Below, piece by piece: positions 49,809-58,318 of a stretch of DNA of 64,000 nucleotides. Every line of letters starts with the position of its first letter. The first letter of the stretch is position 1. A program made the position numbers and the translations under genes. The notes under the pieces are model-generated. The model ran no database searches, had not been told where the DNA came from, and worked only from the letters and a program-made list of their open reading frames with translations. This stretch comes from Streptomyces caniscabiei (lineage in GTDB: Bacteria; Actinomycetota; Actinomycetes; Streptomycetales; Streptomycetaceae): assembly GCF_014930365.1 (NCBI RefSeq), contig NZ_JABXWI010000029.1, positions 32,247 to 96,246 of the forward strand. The letters are read 5' to 3'.

Positions 49809-50078
49809 ATGAAGCACATCGGTGCTGTTCAGGCGGTTGTTACCGCCGCCGACGACTTCGACCGCGAGCCGACGCTCGCGGAGCTGGACGCCCTCGCGGT
49901 CGAGACGCCGCTGATTGACGCGGAAGTCGAGTTGCTGGACGTCCGCATCAGTCTGCTCGACTGCACGCCCACCGAGGTGGACCACCAGCGCATCCGCCGG
50001 GCGCGGCGCAAGGTGCTGGCCGCGCGTCGCGGGCTGGCGAACCGGGCCGCCATGGTCCTGCCGGGGGTGGGGGCGTGA
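49809..50078 (+). CDS. DUF6284 family protein
   Basis: An 89-residue helical protein typical of AICE transfer operons. Diagnostic segments are PTLAELDALAVETPLIDAEV and VDHQRIRRARRKVLAARRGL. Function unknown. It begins the plus-strand operon (RBS GAGAGG) and overlaps the next gene by 4 bases (GTGA). Confidence 0.85.
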   Translation: MKHIGAVQAVVTAADDFDREPTLAELDALAVETPLIDAEVELLDVRISLLDCTPTEVDHQRIRRARRKVLAARRGLANRAAMVLPGVGA

Positions 50079-50416
50079 GCGAGACCCTGACCCTGGACGA
50101 CCTGGCCACCCCGCTGCGGGTGCTGCGGTTGCTGGCCGTGGACTTCGGGCACCTGCCGGCGCCTGATGTACAGGTGTCGCCGATCTACCCGGAACGGCTG
50201 GAGTTGCGGCTTCACGACGACCTGACCGGCTTCGAGGCGTGGCGGGAGGCCGTGGGCATCGCCCCGGACGACGTGGTGTACCGAGAGCAGAGCGACGGCC
50301 GTACGCGCGTTCTGAAGGCGTCCACCGTCTACGCGGGCGCCGAAGTGGTGCTGTTCGGCTACGGCACCGTCACCACACCCACCACGGCCCCGGTGCTGGT
50401 CGGGGGTGCGGCATGA
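50075..50416 (+). CDS. AICE-conserved hypothetical protein
   Basis: A 113-residue protein, predicted alpha/beta: TLDDLATPLRVLRLLAVDFG, then VQVSPIYPERLELRLHDDLT and VVLFGYGTVTTPTT. It occurs beside DUF6284 and DUF2637 genes in AICEs; I know no function. It overlaps genes on both sides (GTGA and ATGA), so it is part of one tightly coupled operon. Confidence 0.8.
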   Translation: MSETLTLDDLATPLRVLRLLAVDFGHLPAPDVQVSPIYPERLELRLHDDLTGFEAWREAVGIAPDDVVYREQSDGRTRVLKASTVYAGAEVVLFGYGTVTTPTTAPVLVGGAA

Positions 50417-51294
50417 ACCGCATCGGGAAGACGCTGCTGGTGCTGGCCCTGGTCGCCGTCGTCGTCATGGCGTTCCGCGTCTCGTGGAACGCACTGCGGG
50501 ATGTGGCCCGCGTGGTCGGCGCGGACGCGACCGCCGCGACCCTGTACCCGTTCGTGGTCGACGGCCTGATGGCGCTCGCCCTGGTCGCCACGCTCGTGCT
50601 GACCGACCAGCGGGACAAGCGGTTCGCGCTGCGGGTGCTGGCCGTCTACACCCTCGCCTCACTCGTCCTGAACTACGTCCACGGACTCGTGCCGGAACTC
50701 CACGGCAAGGCCGTGGACTGGGGGCGGCTGGCGGACTGGGACCCCGCGAACTGGGCCCTGGTGCTGCTGGCCACCTCGCTCCCCGTCGGGTCGATCTACT
50801 TCGGTTCCGACCTGGTGGCCAAGGTGCTGCACCACCAGCCCACCACCGCCGTGCGGGCCCCGGACGGGGAGCATGCGGATGAGCCCGCACACCTTCCGCA
50901 CACCCCCGCCGACACCCCGCCCGCCCTCCCCGACACCGCCCCCGCCGACGCGCGGCCGGACGCTGCTCCGGCCGTATCGGCGCAGGTGGAGGAGAGTGCG
51001 GATGCCGTGCGGGCCGACGACCCGCACACCCCGCACACAGCCCGCACGCCGGAGCTGAGCGCGGAGGAGGAAGCCGCACGCCAAGCCCAGTTCGAGGATG
51101 CGGAGCTGGAACGGATGCGGCAGGACGCACGCCGTACGTACGCCGAATCCGTACAGGCCGCACGCCCGCTGTCCGCCCGTGCGCTCGGTGAGGCGTACGG
51201 CATGAGCGAGTCGTGGGCGCGTAAGCAGATCCTCGCCGTCCGCGAGGCCGACGAGGCCGACCGGCCGCACCTGGTCGCCGTGGGCGGTGACTGA
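50413..51294 (+). CDS. DUF2637 membrane protein (Spd-like)
   Basis: A 293-residue protein. Four helices (about 5-125) contain the DUF2637 core (AFRVSWNALRDVARVVGADATAATLYPFVVDGLMALA), followed by a long acidic/Pro linker (HTPADTPPALPDTAPADA and on) and a basic C-terminal helix-turn-helix (SARALGEAYGMSESWARKQI). It resembles spread proteins that aid intramycelial plasmid movement; the C-terminal HTH suggests DNA contact. ATG 50413 overlaps the stop of the gene before it. Confidence 0.88.
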   Translation: MNRIGKTLLVLALVAVVVMAFRVSWNALRDVARVVGADATAATLYPFVVDGLMALALVATLVLTDQRDKRFALRVLAVYTLASLVLNYVHGLVPELHGKAVDWGRLADWDPANWALVLLATSLPVGSIYFGSDLVAKVLHHQPTTAVRAPDGEHADEPAHLPHTPADTPPALPDTAPADARPDAAPAVSAQVEESADAVRADDPHTPHTARTPELSAEEEAARQAQFEDAELERMRQDARRTYAESVQAARPLSARALGEAYGMSESWARKQILAVREADEADRPHLVAVGGD

Positions 51295-51677
51295 TGCCGA
51301 CCGCCTACAGCAAGTGCTTCGACCCGACCGGGGCCCGCTACGGCATCCCCACCTACCCGTGGCGGATGGCCCCGGACGGCTACGCCACCCGCCGCCAGCT
51401 CCGCGCCAAGGGCTTACGTCCGGGCGGTCAGAGCGTGGCCGCGCAGGTGATGCGCTACAACCGGCGCGCCGGCGGTCCCCGCGTCTCCTACCTGTACCGG
51501 GTCGACCTGGCCCGGCCGGTGCGGCCCATGACCTCACGGAAGTGGGGCGCGCTCGCGCTGGCCATGCTCGCCCGCCGCACCTGCCCGCAGTGCCGGGTCA
51601 TCTACAGCTACTGCCTGCCGACCTCGCTGGGCATGTGCGTGCTCTGCGCCTACCCCGATGAACAGCGCCCCGCCTGA
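51294..51677 (+). CDS. RRQRL motif-containing zinc-binding protein
   Basis: A 127-residue protein with the group's conserved start RYGIPTYPWRMAPDGYATRRQLRAKGLRPGGQ and a C-terminal zinc ribbon (CPQCRVIYSYCLPTSLGMCVLC). It is found only in actinomycete plasmids and AICEs and probably binds DNA or RNA. The ATG overlaps the DUF2637 stop (TGATG). Confidence 0.88.
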   Translation: MPTAYSKCFDPTGARYGIPTYPWRMAPDGYATRRQLRAKGLRPGGQSVAAQVMRYNRRAGGPRVSYLYRVDLARPVRPMTSRKWGALALAMLARRTCPQCRVIYSYCLPTSLGMCVLCAYPDEQRPA

Positions 51678-51706
51678 ACACCACGACCGAGCAGGGGAGT
51701 TCACGA

Positions 51707-51886
51707 GTGAAAGACCCACGTCACCGCATCCTCACCGCTGGCGCGGTCGCCGTCAGAGGGGCCCTGTCCGCCGCGATCGCCGTGCGATTGTCCGCCTACG
51801 GCGTACCGCCGGTGCTGCTGTTCGCCTGCACCGCTTCGTGCCTGGCCACGTTCTCCAGCCTGCTGTTCCGGCTGATCGAGGCGTGA
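51707..51886 (+). CDS. SpdD-like small membrane protein
   Basis: A 59-residue protein with one or two helices (ILTAGAVAVRGALSAAIAVR; PPVLLFACTASCLATFSSLLF). GTG 51707 has GGGGAG upstream. Its TGA is directly followed, in the same frame, by sequence encoding a small Cys/His protein that has no start codon of its own. It belongs to the spread-gene group. Confidence 0.72.
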   Translation: MKDPRHRILTAGAVAVRGALSAAIAVRLSAYGVPPVLLFACTASCLATFSSLLFRLIEA

Positions 51887-52009
51887 TGGACGACCACCCA
51901 CCGCTGCACGCAGCCCGGATGCGACTTCCGGGTGAGCCTCACCCGCGCCACCCCTGCGGACAGTCGGCGCTGGCAGGAGATCGCCGCCCACCACCCGCAC
52001 CGCAACTGA
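51887..52009 (+). pseudogene. Zinc-finger-like frame fused through a TGA to the SpdD-like gene
   Basis: The frame reads WTTTHRCTQPGCDFRVSLTR, ATPADSRRWQEIAAHHPHRN and stops at 52007. C-x4-C plus terminal His residues look like the small zinc-finger proteins usually encoded here in AICEs. There is no ATG/GTG in its proper place: the codon before WTTT is the TGA of the previous gene. It is expressed only by stop readthrough or is disabled. Confidence 0.5.
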
Positions 52010-52089
52010 CCTGCCGCAATCCGGCGGGCCCGGCCACACGCCTCCTACAGCACCGGCCGGGCCCTACTCCCCGAAGGAGTGCTCACAGC

Positions 52090-53670
52090 ATGACGGAACT
52101 CAGCACCGAGCCGGTAGCCGTTCAGCCGGTACCGGCCACCCCGCCCCCGCCGCCCGACACCCCGCCCACCCCGGCCCCGGTGGTGAAGGAGGTGGAGCAC
52201 ACCCCCGGCGGCTGGCCGATCGTGCCGCTCGCCCTGTCCGGGGCGAACAGCACCGTGGGCACCGTCGCCGCCGCCTCCCTGGTCGGCGGCCCGGTCGCCG
52301 CCATGGTGGCCGCGACCGGCATGGTCGTCCTCGGCGCCGTCGCCGCCGCCCGCTCCCGCACCCCCAACCCCCGCCGCCAAGCTCGCCGGGCCGCCGCCCG
52401 CGCGGCAGGTCGCAGCACCGCCCGCAGCGCGGGCCTGCGAAGCAACGGCACCGGCACCCGCGGTGCCGGGGGTCGTTCGGCCGGTACTCGGGCTGGTGGG
52501 TCCGGTGGCAGGTCGGGCAAGGCGCCCGGCCAGCATCGCCGCACTACCGGCCCCGCCGCTGGTCACGCCAGCACCGCGACCGGGGGGAAGACCCGCAGCA
52601 AGCCCGGCAACGGCCCCGCCAAGCGCGTGGCTGGCGGCGCCGGGAAGGCAGCGGGTAAGGCCGGGCAGGTCAAGGCGCTACGCGCCGCGCAGAAGGCCGC
52701 GGCAGGCTCGCGCGCCGGACAGCGGGCGCAGACCACCACCGCCCGGCGCGCGGTCGCCGACGCGCGCCGCAACGCCAAAGCCACCGCCGGCAAGGCTGGT
52801 TCGGGTAAGCGGGCGGGGCTGGCCGGCCGTCTGATGGGCGGCCCCGCCCGGAAGGCGCGGGCCGCGCGGGATACGGCGATCGCCAAATCCCGTGCCCAGC
52901 GCGACGCGAAGACCGGCGCCATCGTGAAAGCGCAGCGGGCCGCCGTGCGTAAGGCTCCGGCCCGCAAGGCGGCCCGCCGCGCGTTGCGCCGGTCGGCAGC
53001 CCGGTTCCAGGGTCGGCGGCTGCTGGCCGCGCTGCTCGCCCTGCCGGTCGGGCTGCTGGGCTGCCTGACCACCCCGATCGGCCGCAAGTTCGGCATCGCG
53101 TGGCTCATGCACCCCGGCCGTCGCCTGTACCGGCGGATGGTCGACACGGCTGCCGAGCAAGCCGCGGAGCGCGACGAGAACACCCGCAAGACCCTCCGCG
53201 AGGAGGAAGCCACCGCCGACGCCGAAGCCACCGAGGACGGCACCGGCGGGATCGCCGACCAAGTCGAGCGGCCGACCGCGAACGTTCCGACCCCCGCAAC
53301 ATCCCAGGTCAGTGAAGGAGAGAACGTGTCTGGTTTCCGGTTCGAAGAGGCGGCCGAGGAGATGGAGCAGGCCGCCAACTCCTACGACCCCGAGAACGCC
53401 ATGGAGATCCTGGCCATGGTCGAGGGACTGCCCGCCGCGCTGACATCCGTGGCGAACGTGATGAAGATCCTCGCCGAGCGCTCCGACTCGGAGTTCCCGC
53501 TGGAGAAGGAAGTCGCGGACGGCTTCAACGACATCTTCGGCGCCGTCATGAGCGCCGTCGCCGTCGCCGAGGACATGGGCCCGCTGTTCCGGCAGGCCCA
53601 CGAGCAGGACATCGCCCGCCACGAGGACCCCCGCAACGGACCCGAGGCCGAGAAGGGCTGGAACGTCTGA
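52090..53670 (+). CDS. Large transfer-operon protein with a histone-like linker
   Basis: A 526-residue protein. Residues 45-95 form a hydrophobic segment (GANSTVGTVAAASLVGGPVA and following), 100-320 are a Lys/Arg/Ala/Gly-rich, histone H1-like region (AGKAAGKAGQVKALRAAQKAAA), and one membrane segment is at 320-340 (RRLLAALLALPVGLLGCLT). The last 115 residues are an acidic helical domain (FRFEEAAEEMEQAANSYDPE). An internal GTG at 53326 with GGAG upstream would make that last domain alone. RBS AAGGAG precedes ATG 52090. Next to the translocase gene, it may package or tether the DNA during transfer. Confidence 0.78.
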   Translation: MTELSTEPVAVQPVPATPPPPPDTPPTPAPVVKEVEHTPGGWPIVPLALSGANSTVGTVAAASLVGGPVAAMVAATGMVVLGAVAAARSRTPNPRRQARRAAARAAGRSTARSAGLRSNGTGTRGAGGRSAGTRAGGSGGRSGKAPGQHRRTTGPAAGHASTATGGKTRSKPGNGPAKRVAGGAGKAAGKAGQVKALRAAQKAAAGSRAGQRAQTTTARRAVADARRNAKATAGKAGSGKRAGLAGRLMGGPARKARAARDTAIAKSRAQRDAKTGAIVKAQRAAVRKAPARKAARRALRRSAARFQGRRLLAALLALPVGLLGCLTTPIGRKFGIAWLMHPGRRLYRRMVDTAAEQAAERDENTRKTLREEEATADAEATEDGTGGIADQVERPTANVPTPATSQVSEGENVSGFRFEEAAEEMEQAANSYDPENAMEILAMVEGLPAALTSVANVMKILAERSDSEFPLEKEVADGFNDIFGAVMSAVAVAEDMGPLFRQAHEQDIARHEDPRNGPEAEKGWNV

Positions 53671-53671
53671 G

Positions 53672-55783
53672 ATGAGCAGCACCACCACCGCCAAGAAGAA
53701 CGTCGCGAGCAGTGGTCCGGTGCTGGACTGGGCGGCCGGTCACGGACCCGTGACCGGCGCCCTGTCCGCCACCACCGGAGCCTTCGCCGTCGCCACCACC
53801 GGCGCCGCCACCGCCATGCCCCCCGGCTGGGCCCTGGCCGTCGGCGCCGCCGGCGCCCTCGCACACACCGTCGCCGGTCTGCGGGTGCGCAACGCCGGCC
53901 GCACCCTGGCCACCCGCGCCGCCTCCTGGCTCGTCGGCGCCGGATGGACGACATGGGCCATGACCCACGGACCCCTCACCTGGGCCGCCCTCGGCTCCCT
54001 GGCCACGATCGGTGTCGGTATCGGCGCCGCCGCCCGCTCCGCCGCCCTCTACGAGGAAGCGCGCGAGGAGGAAGCGCTCGCTGTCGAACTGCGGCAGATC
54101 GCCGAGGAACTGTCCGCCGAGCGCCGCTCGATCGCCGCCGCGTGGGTGGAGCGCATTCAGCGGATCTGCCACATCACCGTGCGGGTGCTCGGGGTGGAGA
54201 AGTGGGAGACCGGGGCCGGTTACTCCCTCGACCTCGAACCCCAGGGCGGCATCACCTACGACCGGATCGCGCAGCACTCGGTGGCCCTGTCGGCGGATGC
54301 GAAGCTGCCGCACGGCTGCACCGCAACCGCGGGGCCCGGTATCCACCAGGGCCGCACCATCCTGGACGTGACCACCGTCAACGTCCTCAAGGACGACTGC
54401 CCCTACCCCGACGACTACGGGCCGCTCTCGGTCCTCACCGGCCTGCCGTGGGGGGTGCGGACCAACGGAGAGAAGGTGTCCGCCTACCTGCGGGAACAGT
54501 GCGCGCTAGTGGTCGGGCCGACCGGGTCGGGCAAGACGAACATGGTCCACACGATCCTGGCTGGGTTCGCCCGCGCTGAGGACGTGCTGACGTGGGTGAT
54601 CGACCTCAACGCCGGATCCGCCGGTCTGCCCTGGGTGCTGCCCGCGCTGAAGGGGGAGTTGCAGGGGGAGGACGGCAAGCCGGTGCGGCCCGGTATCGAC
54701 TGGCTCGCCGGCACCCACGAGGAAGCCCTGACCATGCTCGACGCCGCCCTCGCGGTGGGGCTGCATCGCAAGAAGGCGTACCAGGATCTGCTGGCCAAGG
54801 CGAACACCGATCTTCTGCCGGTCAGTTCGAAGATTCCGCAGATCCTGCTGGTCATCGACGAGGGCGCGGAGATCCTGGTCAGCACCGACCGGCAGATGAA
54901 GGAACTCGCGAAGAAGATCCTGGAAGTCATCCGGATGCTCCGCGCCATGGGCATCCGCACCGTCCTCACCGCGCTCGGCGCCACCGGCAGTGTGCTGGGC
55001 AACCTGATGATCCGCCGTGAGGGCAAGGTGCGCGTCGCCCTCACCGGTGGTGAGACCGAGGGCATGGACCTGGGCAAGCTCTTCCCCGGCCGGCGCGGTC
55101 TGCGGGTGGAGCAGGCGCCGTACAAGGGGGCCGGGTTCATGGGCACCCCCGAGTCACCGGCCGCGCTGTTCAAGGCATGGCGGATCCTGCCCAACCAGAT
55201 CCGCGAGATCACCACCGCCACCAGCGACCGGCACCCCCGCCTCGACGAAATCTCCGCCAAAGCCGCCGGACCCGCCTACGCCCGCCGCTGGGACACCGCC
55301 CGCACCGCGTGGATGCACGACCACACCCCCGACGACCACACCGACAGCACGGGAGCTGGGACGGGGTCGGGGCTGAACCTGTCCGCGCTCAACCGCCCGG
55401 CGGCCGGCCCGGTGTCGGCGGAAGACGCGATGCTCGCCCGCTTCCGCGCGGAGATCGACGCGCAGTTCGCCACCGCCCCCGACCCCCACACCCCCACCGA
55501 TGACACCCCGCCCGCTGCGGGTGGGTTGGACCTGTCCGCGCTGCGGGGCGAGGCCGAGCAGGACAGCCCCGCGCAACAGGCCGCACTCGCCGCGCTGCTC
55601 GCCGCCGGCCCCGCTGGAACCGGAGCATCCGCGATCGCCCGCGCCCTCGCCGACGCCTACGGCACGACCCGTCAGACAGTCGTCGGCTGGCTGAAAACTT
55701 GGGTGGAAGACGGCACCGCCGTCCGGGTCGGGGAGGGCACCAAAGCCCGCTACGTCCACCGCTCCCACGCCCCCGGCAACTGA
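53672..55783 (+). CDS. tra: FtsK/SpoIIIE-type DNA translocase (TraB/TraSA)
   Basis: A 703-residue transfer protein that moves double-stranded DNA between mycelia. N-terminal helices (about 15-130), motor with Walker A VVGPTGSGKTNMVHTILAGF (near 280) and Walker B-like ILLVIDEGAEIL, and the hexamer motifs RALGIRTVLTALGATG-like (AMGIRTVLTALGATG). The C-terminal 65 residues form a winged helix (GASAIARALADAYGTTRQTV) that reads repeats in the clt locus. It starts 1 base after the upstream gene. The GACAAG repeat field directly follows it and is the likely binding locus. Confidence 0.93.
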   Translation: MSSTTTAKKNVASSGPVLDWAAGHGPVTGALSATTGAFAVATTGAATAMPPGWALAVGAAGALAHTVAGLRVRNAGRTLATRAASWLVGAGWTTWAMTHGPLTWAALGSLATIGVGIGAAARSAALYEEAREEEALAVELRQIAEELSAERRSIAAAWVERIQRICHITVRVLGVEKWETGAGYSLDLEPQGGITYDRIAQHSVALSADAKLPHGCTATAGPGIHQGRTILDVTTVNVLKDDCPYPDDYGPLSVLTGLPWGVRTNGEKVSAYLREQCALVVGPTGSGKTNMVHTILAGFARAEDVLTWVIDLNAGSAGLPWVLPALKGELQGEDGKPVRPGIDWLAGTHEEALTMLDAALAVGLHRKKAYQDLLAKANTDLLPVSSKIPQILLVIDEGAEILVSTDRQMKELAKKILEVIRMLRAMGIRTVLTALGATGSVLGNLMIRREGKVRVALTGGETEGMDLGKLFPGRRGLRVEQAPYKGAGFMGTPESPAALFKAWRILPNQIREITTATSDRHPRLDEISAKAAGPAYARRWDTARTAWMHDHTPDDHTDSTGAGTGSGLNLSALNRPAAGPVSAEDAMLARFRAEIDAQFATAPDPHTPTDDTPPAAGGLDLSALRGEAEQDSPAQQAALAALLAAGPAGTGASAIARALADAYGTTRQTVVGWLKTWVEDGTAVRVGEGTKARYVHRSHAPGN

Positions 55784-55786
55784 TCA

Positions 55787-55944
55787 CTTGTCGCTTGTCG
55801 CCCTCGCGTTCCTACATGCCGCCTGCCGGGGTCTTGGAGCCCGGAAACGGCTTGTGAGCTGGGAGGCGACAAGCGACAAGACAAGACAAGCGACAAGCCA
55901 GACGACAAGCCGCACGACAAGACAGCCGACAAGCAAGCGACAAG
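55787..55944. repeat. GACAAG repeat field, candidate clt locus
   Basis: Nine direct GACAAG copies (first bases at 55868, 55875, 55880, 55885, 55892, 55904, 55916, 55928, 55939), mostly CGACAAG, follow two inverted CTTGTCG copies (55787, 55794). All lie in the 240 bp after the tra gene. TraB-type proteins bind clusters of short direct repeats in this position, so this is the probable transfer locus. Confidence 0.8.
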
Positions 55945-56026
55945 CACAACGCCATCACGCAACCCACCGCACGGGCCCGCGCCACCTGTTGGCGCGGGCC
56001 CGCGGCACACCCCGAGGGAGCCAGAA

Positions 56027-56332
56027 ATGAGCCAGCACACCCCGCCCGGCCAGATGGCCCCGCACATCCCCGCCGACGCCTACCACCGCGCGCAGGCCAC
56101 CGGACAGCCGGTCGTCTTCGTCATCCAGGACAACACCAGCACGGCCTTCCCCTGGCAGCGCCTGCTCATCCCGTTCGCGATCGCCGGCGCCGCAGCCCTC
56201 GGCACCTGGGGCGTGGTCGCCGCCCTGTGCTGGCTGATGGACGTCGCCGCCCACACCGCCACCGTCATCGCCGGGGCCGCCGGGCCCATCGGCGCGGGCG
56301 GCATCACGCTCAAGGTCTTTTCGAAGAAGTAA
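56027..56332 (+). CDS. Spd-type two-helix membrane protein
   Basis: A 101-residue protein: HIPADAYHRAQATGQPVVFV start, then two helices (LLIPFAIAGAAALGTWGVVAALCWL and TATVIAGAAGPIGAGGITL) and a basic end (KVFSKK). Typical spread protein that works with Tra in intramycelial plasmid movement. GAGGGAG precedes ATG 56027. Confidence 0.85.
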   Translation: MSQHTPPGQMAPHIPADAYHRAQATGQPVVFVIQDNTSTAFPWQRLLIPFAIAGAAALGTWGVVAALCWLMDVAAHTATVIAGAAGPIGAGGITLKVFSKK

Positions 56333-56339
56333 CTACGCC

Positions 56340-56383
56340 AAGGGCGGCCCCCATCGTCTCGCCAAAGCCGCGGGACCGCCCTT
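56340..56383 (+). terminator. Hairpin between the Spd and methyltransferase genes
   Basis: AAGGGCGG (56340-56347) and CCGCCCTT (56376-56383) enclose 28 bases. Likely partial terminator between the transfer and replication modules. Confidence 0.6.
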
Positions 56384-56421
56384 GTCAGCCAGTCACCATC
56401 AAGGAACTGGAGACATCCAGA

Positions 56422-57492
56422 ATGACCCAACCCACCGACATCCGGCGAGCCCCCGGCTCGCCGCCCCGCATCGTCGGCCTGTGCGCCGGCTACGGCGGCC
56501 TGGAAGCCGCCGTCCACGCCCACATCGGCGGCCAGGTCGTCGCGTTCGCGGAGAACGACCCCTACGCCAGCGCCGTCTACGCCCACCGGCACCCGGGCGT
56601 GCCCAACCTCGGGGACATCACCCGCGCCGACTGGGGCCGGGTCCGTGACCTGTACCGGCCGGACGTGGTCAGTGCCGGTTTCCCCTGCCGCAACACCTCC
56701 AACGCCGGACGAAGGGATGGGATCAATGGCCAGTGGTCGCGGGTCTGGAAAAACGTCGCTGAGGCTGTGGGCCACATTCGACCGCGCCTCCTCTTCCTGG
56801 AAAACGTGGCGGCGCTCCGCTCGCGGGGGCTGGACGTCGTCGCCCAAGACCTGGCCGCGATCGGGTATGACGCGCGGTGGACATGTCTACGAGCTGGTGA
56901 CGCCGAAGTCGGCGCCCCGCACGAGCGTGACCGCTGGTTCGGCCTCGCCTATCCCGCTGATGCCGACCCCGACCACGGCGGATGGCACGGGCGGCCCCGG
57001 CACGAGCCCGAAACGGCGGGGTGGGATGAACCTGCGCACGGCGGTGACGAAGCTGCCGCCCCCGCCCGCCGGCTGAGGCTGCTGCCCACCCCGAAGGCGT
57101 CGGACGGACCGCACGGCGGACCCAACCAGCGCGACACCCAGGGCCGTTACTACCTGCCCGGCCAGGCGGTGCGCCTGGATGAGCGCTGGGTCGCCACCGA
57201 CGGCACCGACTACGGGCCCGCCATCCGCCGCTGGGAGCACGTCACCGGCCAGGCCGCGCCCTGCCCCACCGAGCCCGGCACCCGCGGAAACCGGCGCCTG
57301 GCCCCGGCGTTCGCCGAATGGATGATGGGCCTGCCGGCCGGCTGGGTCACCGCCGTGCCCGGCATCCCCCGCAAGGAACAGCTCCGCATCATCGGCAACG
57401 GCGTCGTCCCCCAACAGGGCCGCCACGCCTACGCACTACTCCTGCACTCTCGCGCGGCCAGGCCGCACCAGACGTGGGAGGTGGCAGCGTGA
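56422..57492 (+). CDS. DNA cytosine-5 methyltransferase
   Basis: A 356-residue methyltransferase. Motif I is IVGLCAGYGGLEAAVHA, motif IV with catalytic Cys is SAGFPCRNTSNAG, motif VI LLFLENVAAL, motif VIII GAPHERDRWFGLAY and motif X LRIIGNGVVPQQ. The target domain (about 200-280) is short, with no paired endonuclease nearby. It probably protects the element against host restriction. GTGA overlap with the PrimPol gene places both in one operon. Confidence 0.93.
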   Translation: MTQPTDIRRAPGSPPRIVGLCAGYGGLEAAVHAHIGGQVVAFAENDPYASAVYAHRHPGVPNLGDITRADWGRVRDLYRPDVVSAGFPCRNTSNAGRRDGINGQWSRVWKNVAEAVGHIRPRLLFLENVAALRSRGLDVVAQDLAAIGYDARWTCLRAGDAEVGAPHERDRWFGLAYPADADPDHGGWHGRPRHEPETAGWDEPAHGGDEAAAPARRLRLLPTPKASDGPHGGPNQRDTQGRYYLPGQAVRLDERWVATDGTDYGPAIRRWEHVTGQAAPCPTEPGTRGNRRLAPAFAEWMMGLPAGWVTAVPGIPRKEQLRIIGNGVVPQQGRHAYALLLHSRAARPHQTWEVAA

Positions 57493-58316
57493 GTGAGCAC
57501 CTGCGCACCGCGCTCGAACTGGCCGCCTCCGGAATCCCCCCGCTGCCCCTGCGGGCGGGGAAGCTGCCGTTCGGGAACTGCCCGGCTTGCGCCCACTACA
57601 GGTGCGGCGGCCGGCCGAACATGAAGACCCCCGGCCCCTGCGCCTGCCCGCAGCCCTGCCACGGCTGGGCCGCTGCCACCACCGATCCCACCGTCCTGAA
57701 CTCCCCGGCGTGGGAGGGCGCGTGGCGGCAGGCGGCGGCGGTCGCCTACCACCCCGGCGGCGCCGGGCTGACCGTCGTCGACCTCGACCACGCGGAAGCC
57801 GTCGACTGGGCCCGTGCGAGCCTGCCCGCCACTCGGACCGTGCCCACGACCCGCGGCGAGCACTGGCTCTACCGCGGGACGATGCCGTCGGCCAACGGTG
57901 TGCGGCCCGGCGTGGACATCAAGTCCACGATGGCCTACGCCCGCTGGCTCGGATCTGGCACCGGCACTATGGCCGCGCTGCCCGACGTCGTGCGCGCGCT
58001 CACGGCAGCCAAGCCGGCGGCCCCCGTATCCGTGAGGGTTCCGGCGCCGGTCGGGGGCGGGGAATGCCGCCACCGCACTCCCGCCTACCTGGAGCGCGGG
58101 ATCGCCATGGCGGAGCAGCGCATCACCGAGACGTCCAGCGGCGTGCACACGGCCGTGTACCGGACGTTCCTGGCCGTGCTCTCGACGCACGGGCGGTGCG
58201 GCTGCCTCACCGAGGATCACATCGCCCGCCTGTTCACCGCCGCTCAGGCCAAGGGCGAGACGCCGCGGCACTGCATGGACGTGTGGACCAACGCACGTAC
58301 CACGTTGGGGCTTTGA
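57489..58316 (+). CDS. Bifunctional DNA primase/polymerase (PrimPol)
   Basis: A 275-residue protein of the PrimPol family used by many AICEs for replication. The N-terminus has CPACAHYRCGGRPNMKTPGP with Cys clusters, the catalytic core includes GLTVVDLDHAEAV (acidic pair) and the later His motif RGEHWLYRG. The C-terminal region 190-275 is a helical lid. GTG 57489 overlaps the methyltransferase stop. The ATPase gene follows 2 bases later. Confidence 0.9.
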   Translation: MSEHLRTALELAASGIPPLPLRAGKLPFGNCPACAHYRCGGRPNMKTPGPCACPQPCHGWAAATTDPTVLNSPAWEGAWRQAAAVAYHPGGAGLTVVDLDHAEAVDWARASLPATRTVPTTRGEHWLYRGTMPSANGVRPGVDIKSTMAYARWLGSGTGTMAALPDVVRALTAAKPAAPVSVRVPAPVGGGECRHRTPAYLERGIAMAEQRITETSSGVHTAVYRTFLAVLSTHGRCGCLTEDHIARLFTAAQAKGETPRHCMDVWTNARTTLGL

Positions 58317-58318
58317 GC

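Noticed and set aside
55868..55944. CRISPR array from GACAAG repeats
   Set aside because: Repeat units are 6-7 bp with 0-6 bp gaps; far too short for CRISPR, and the tra context explains it.
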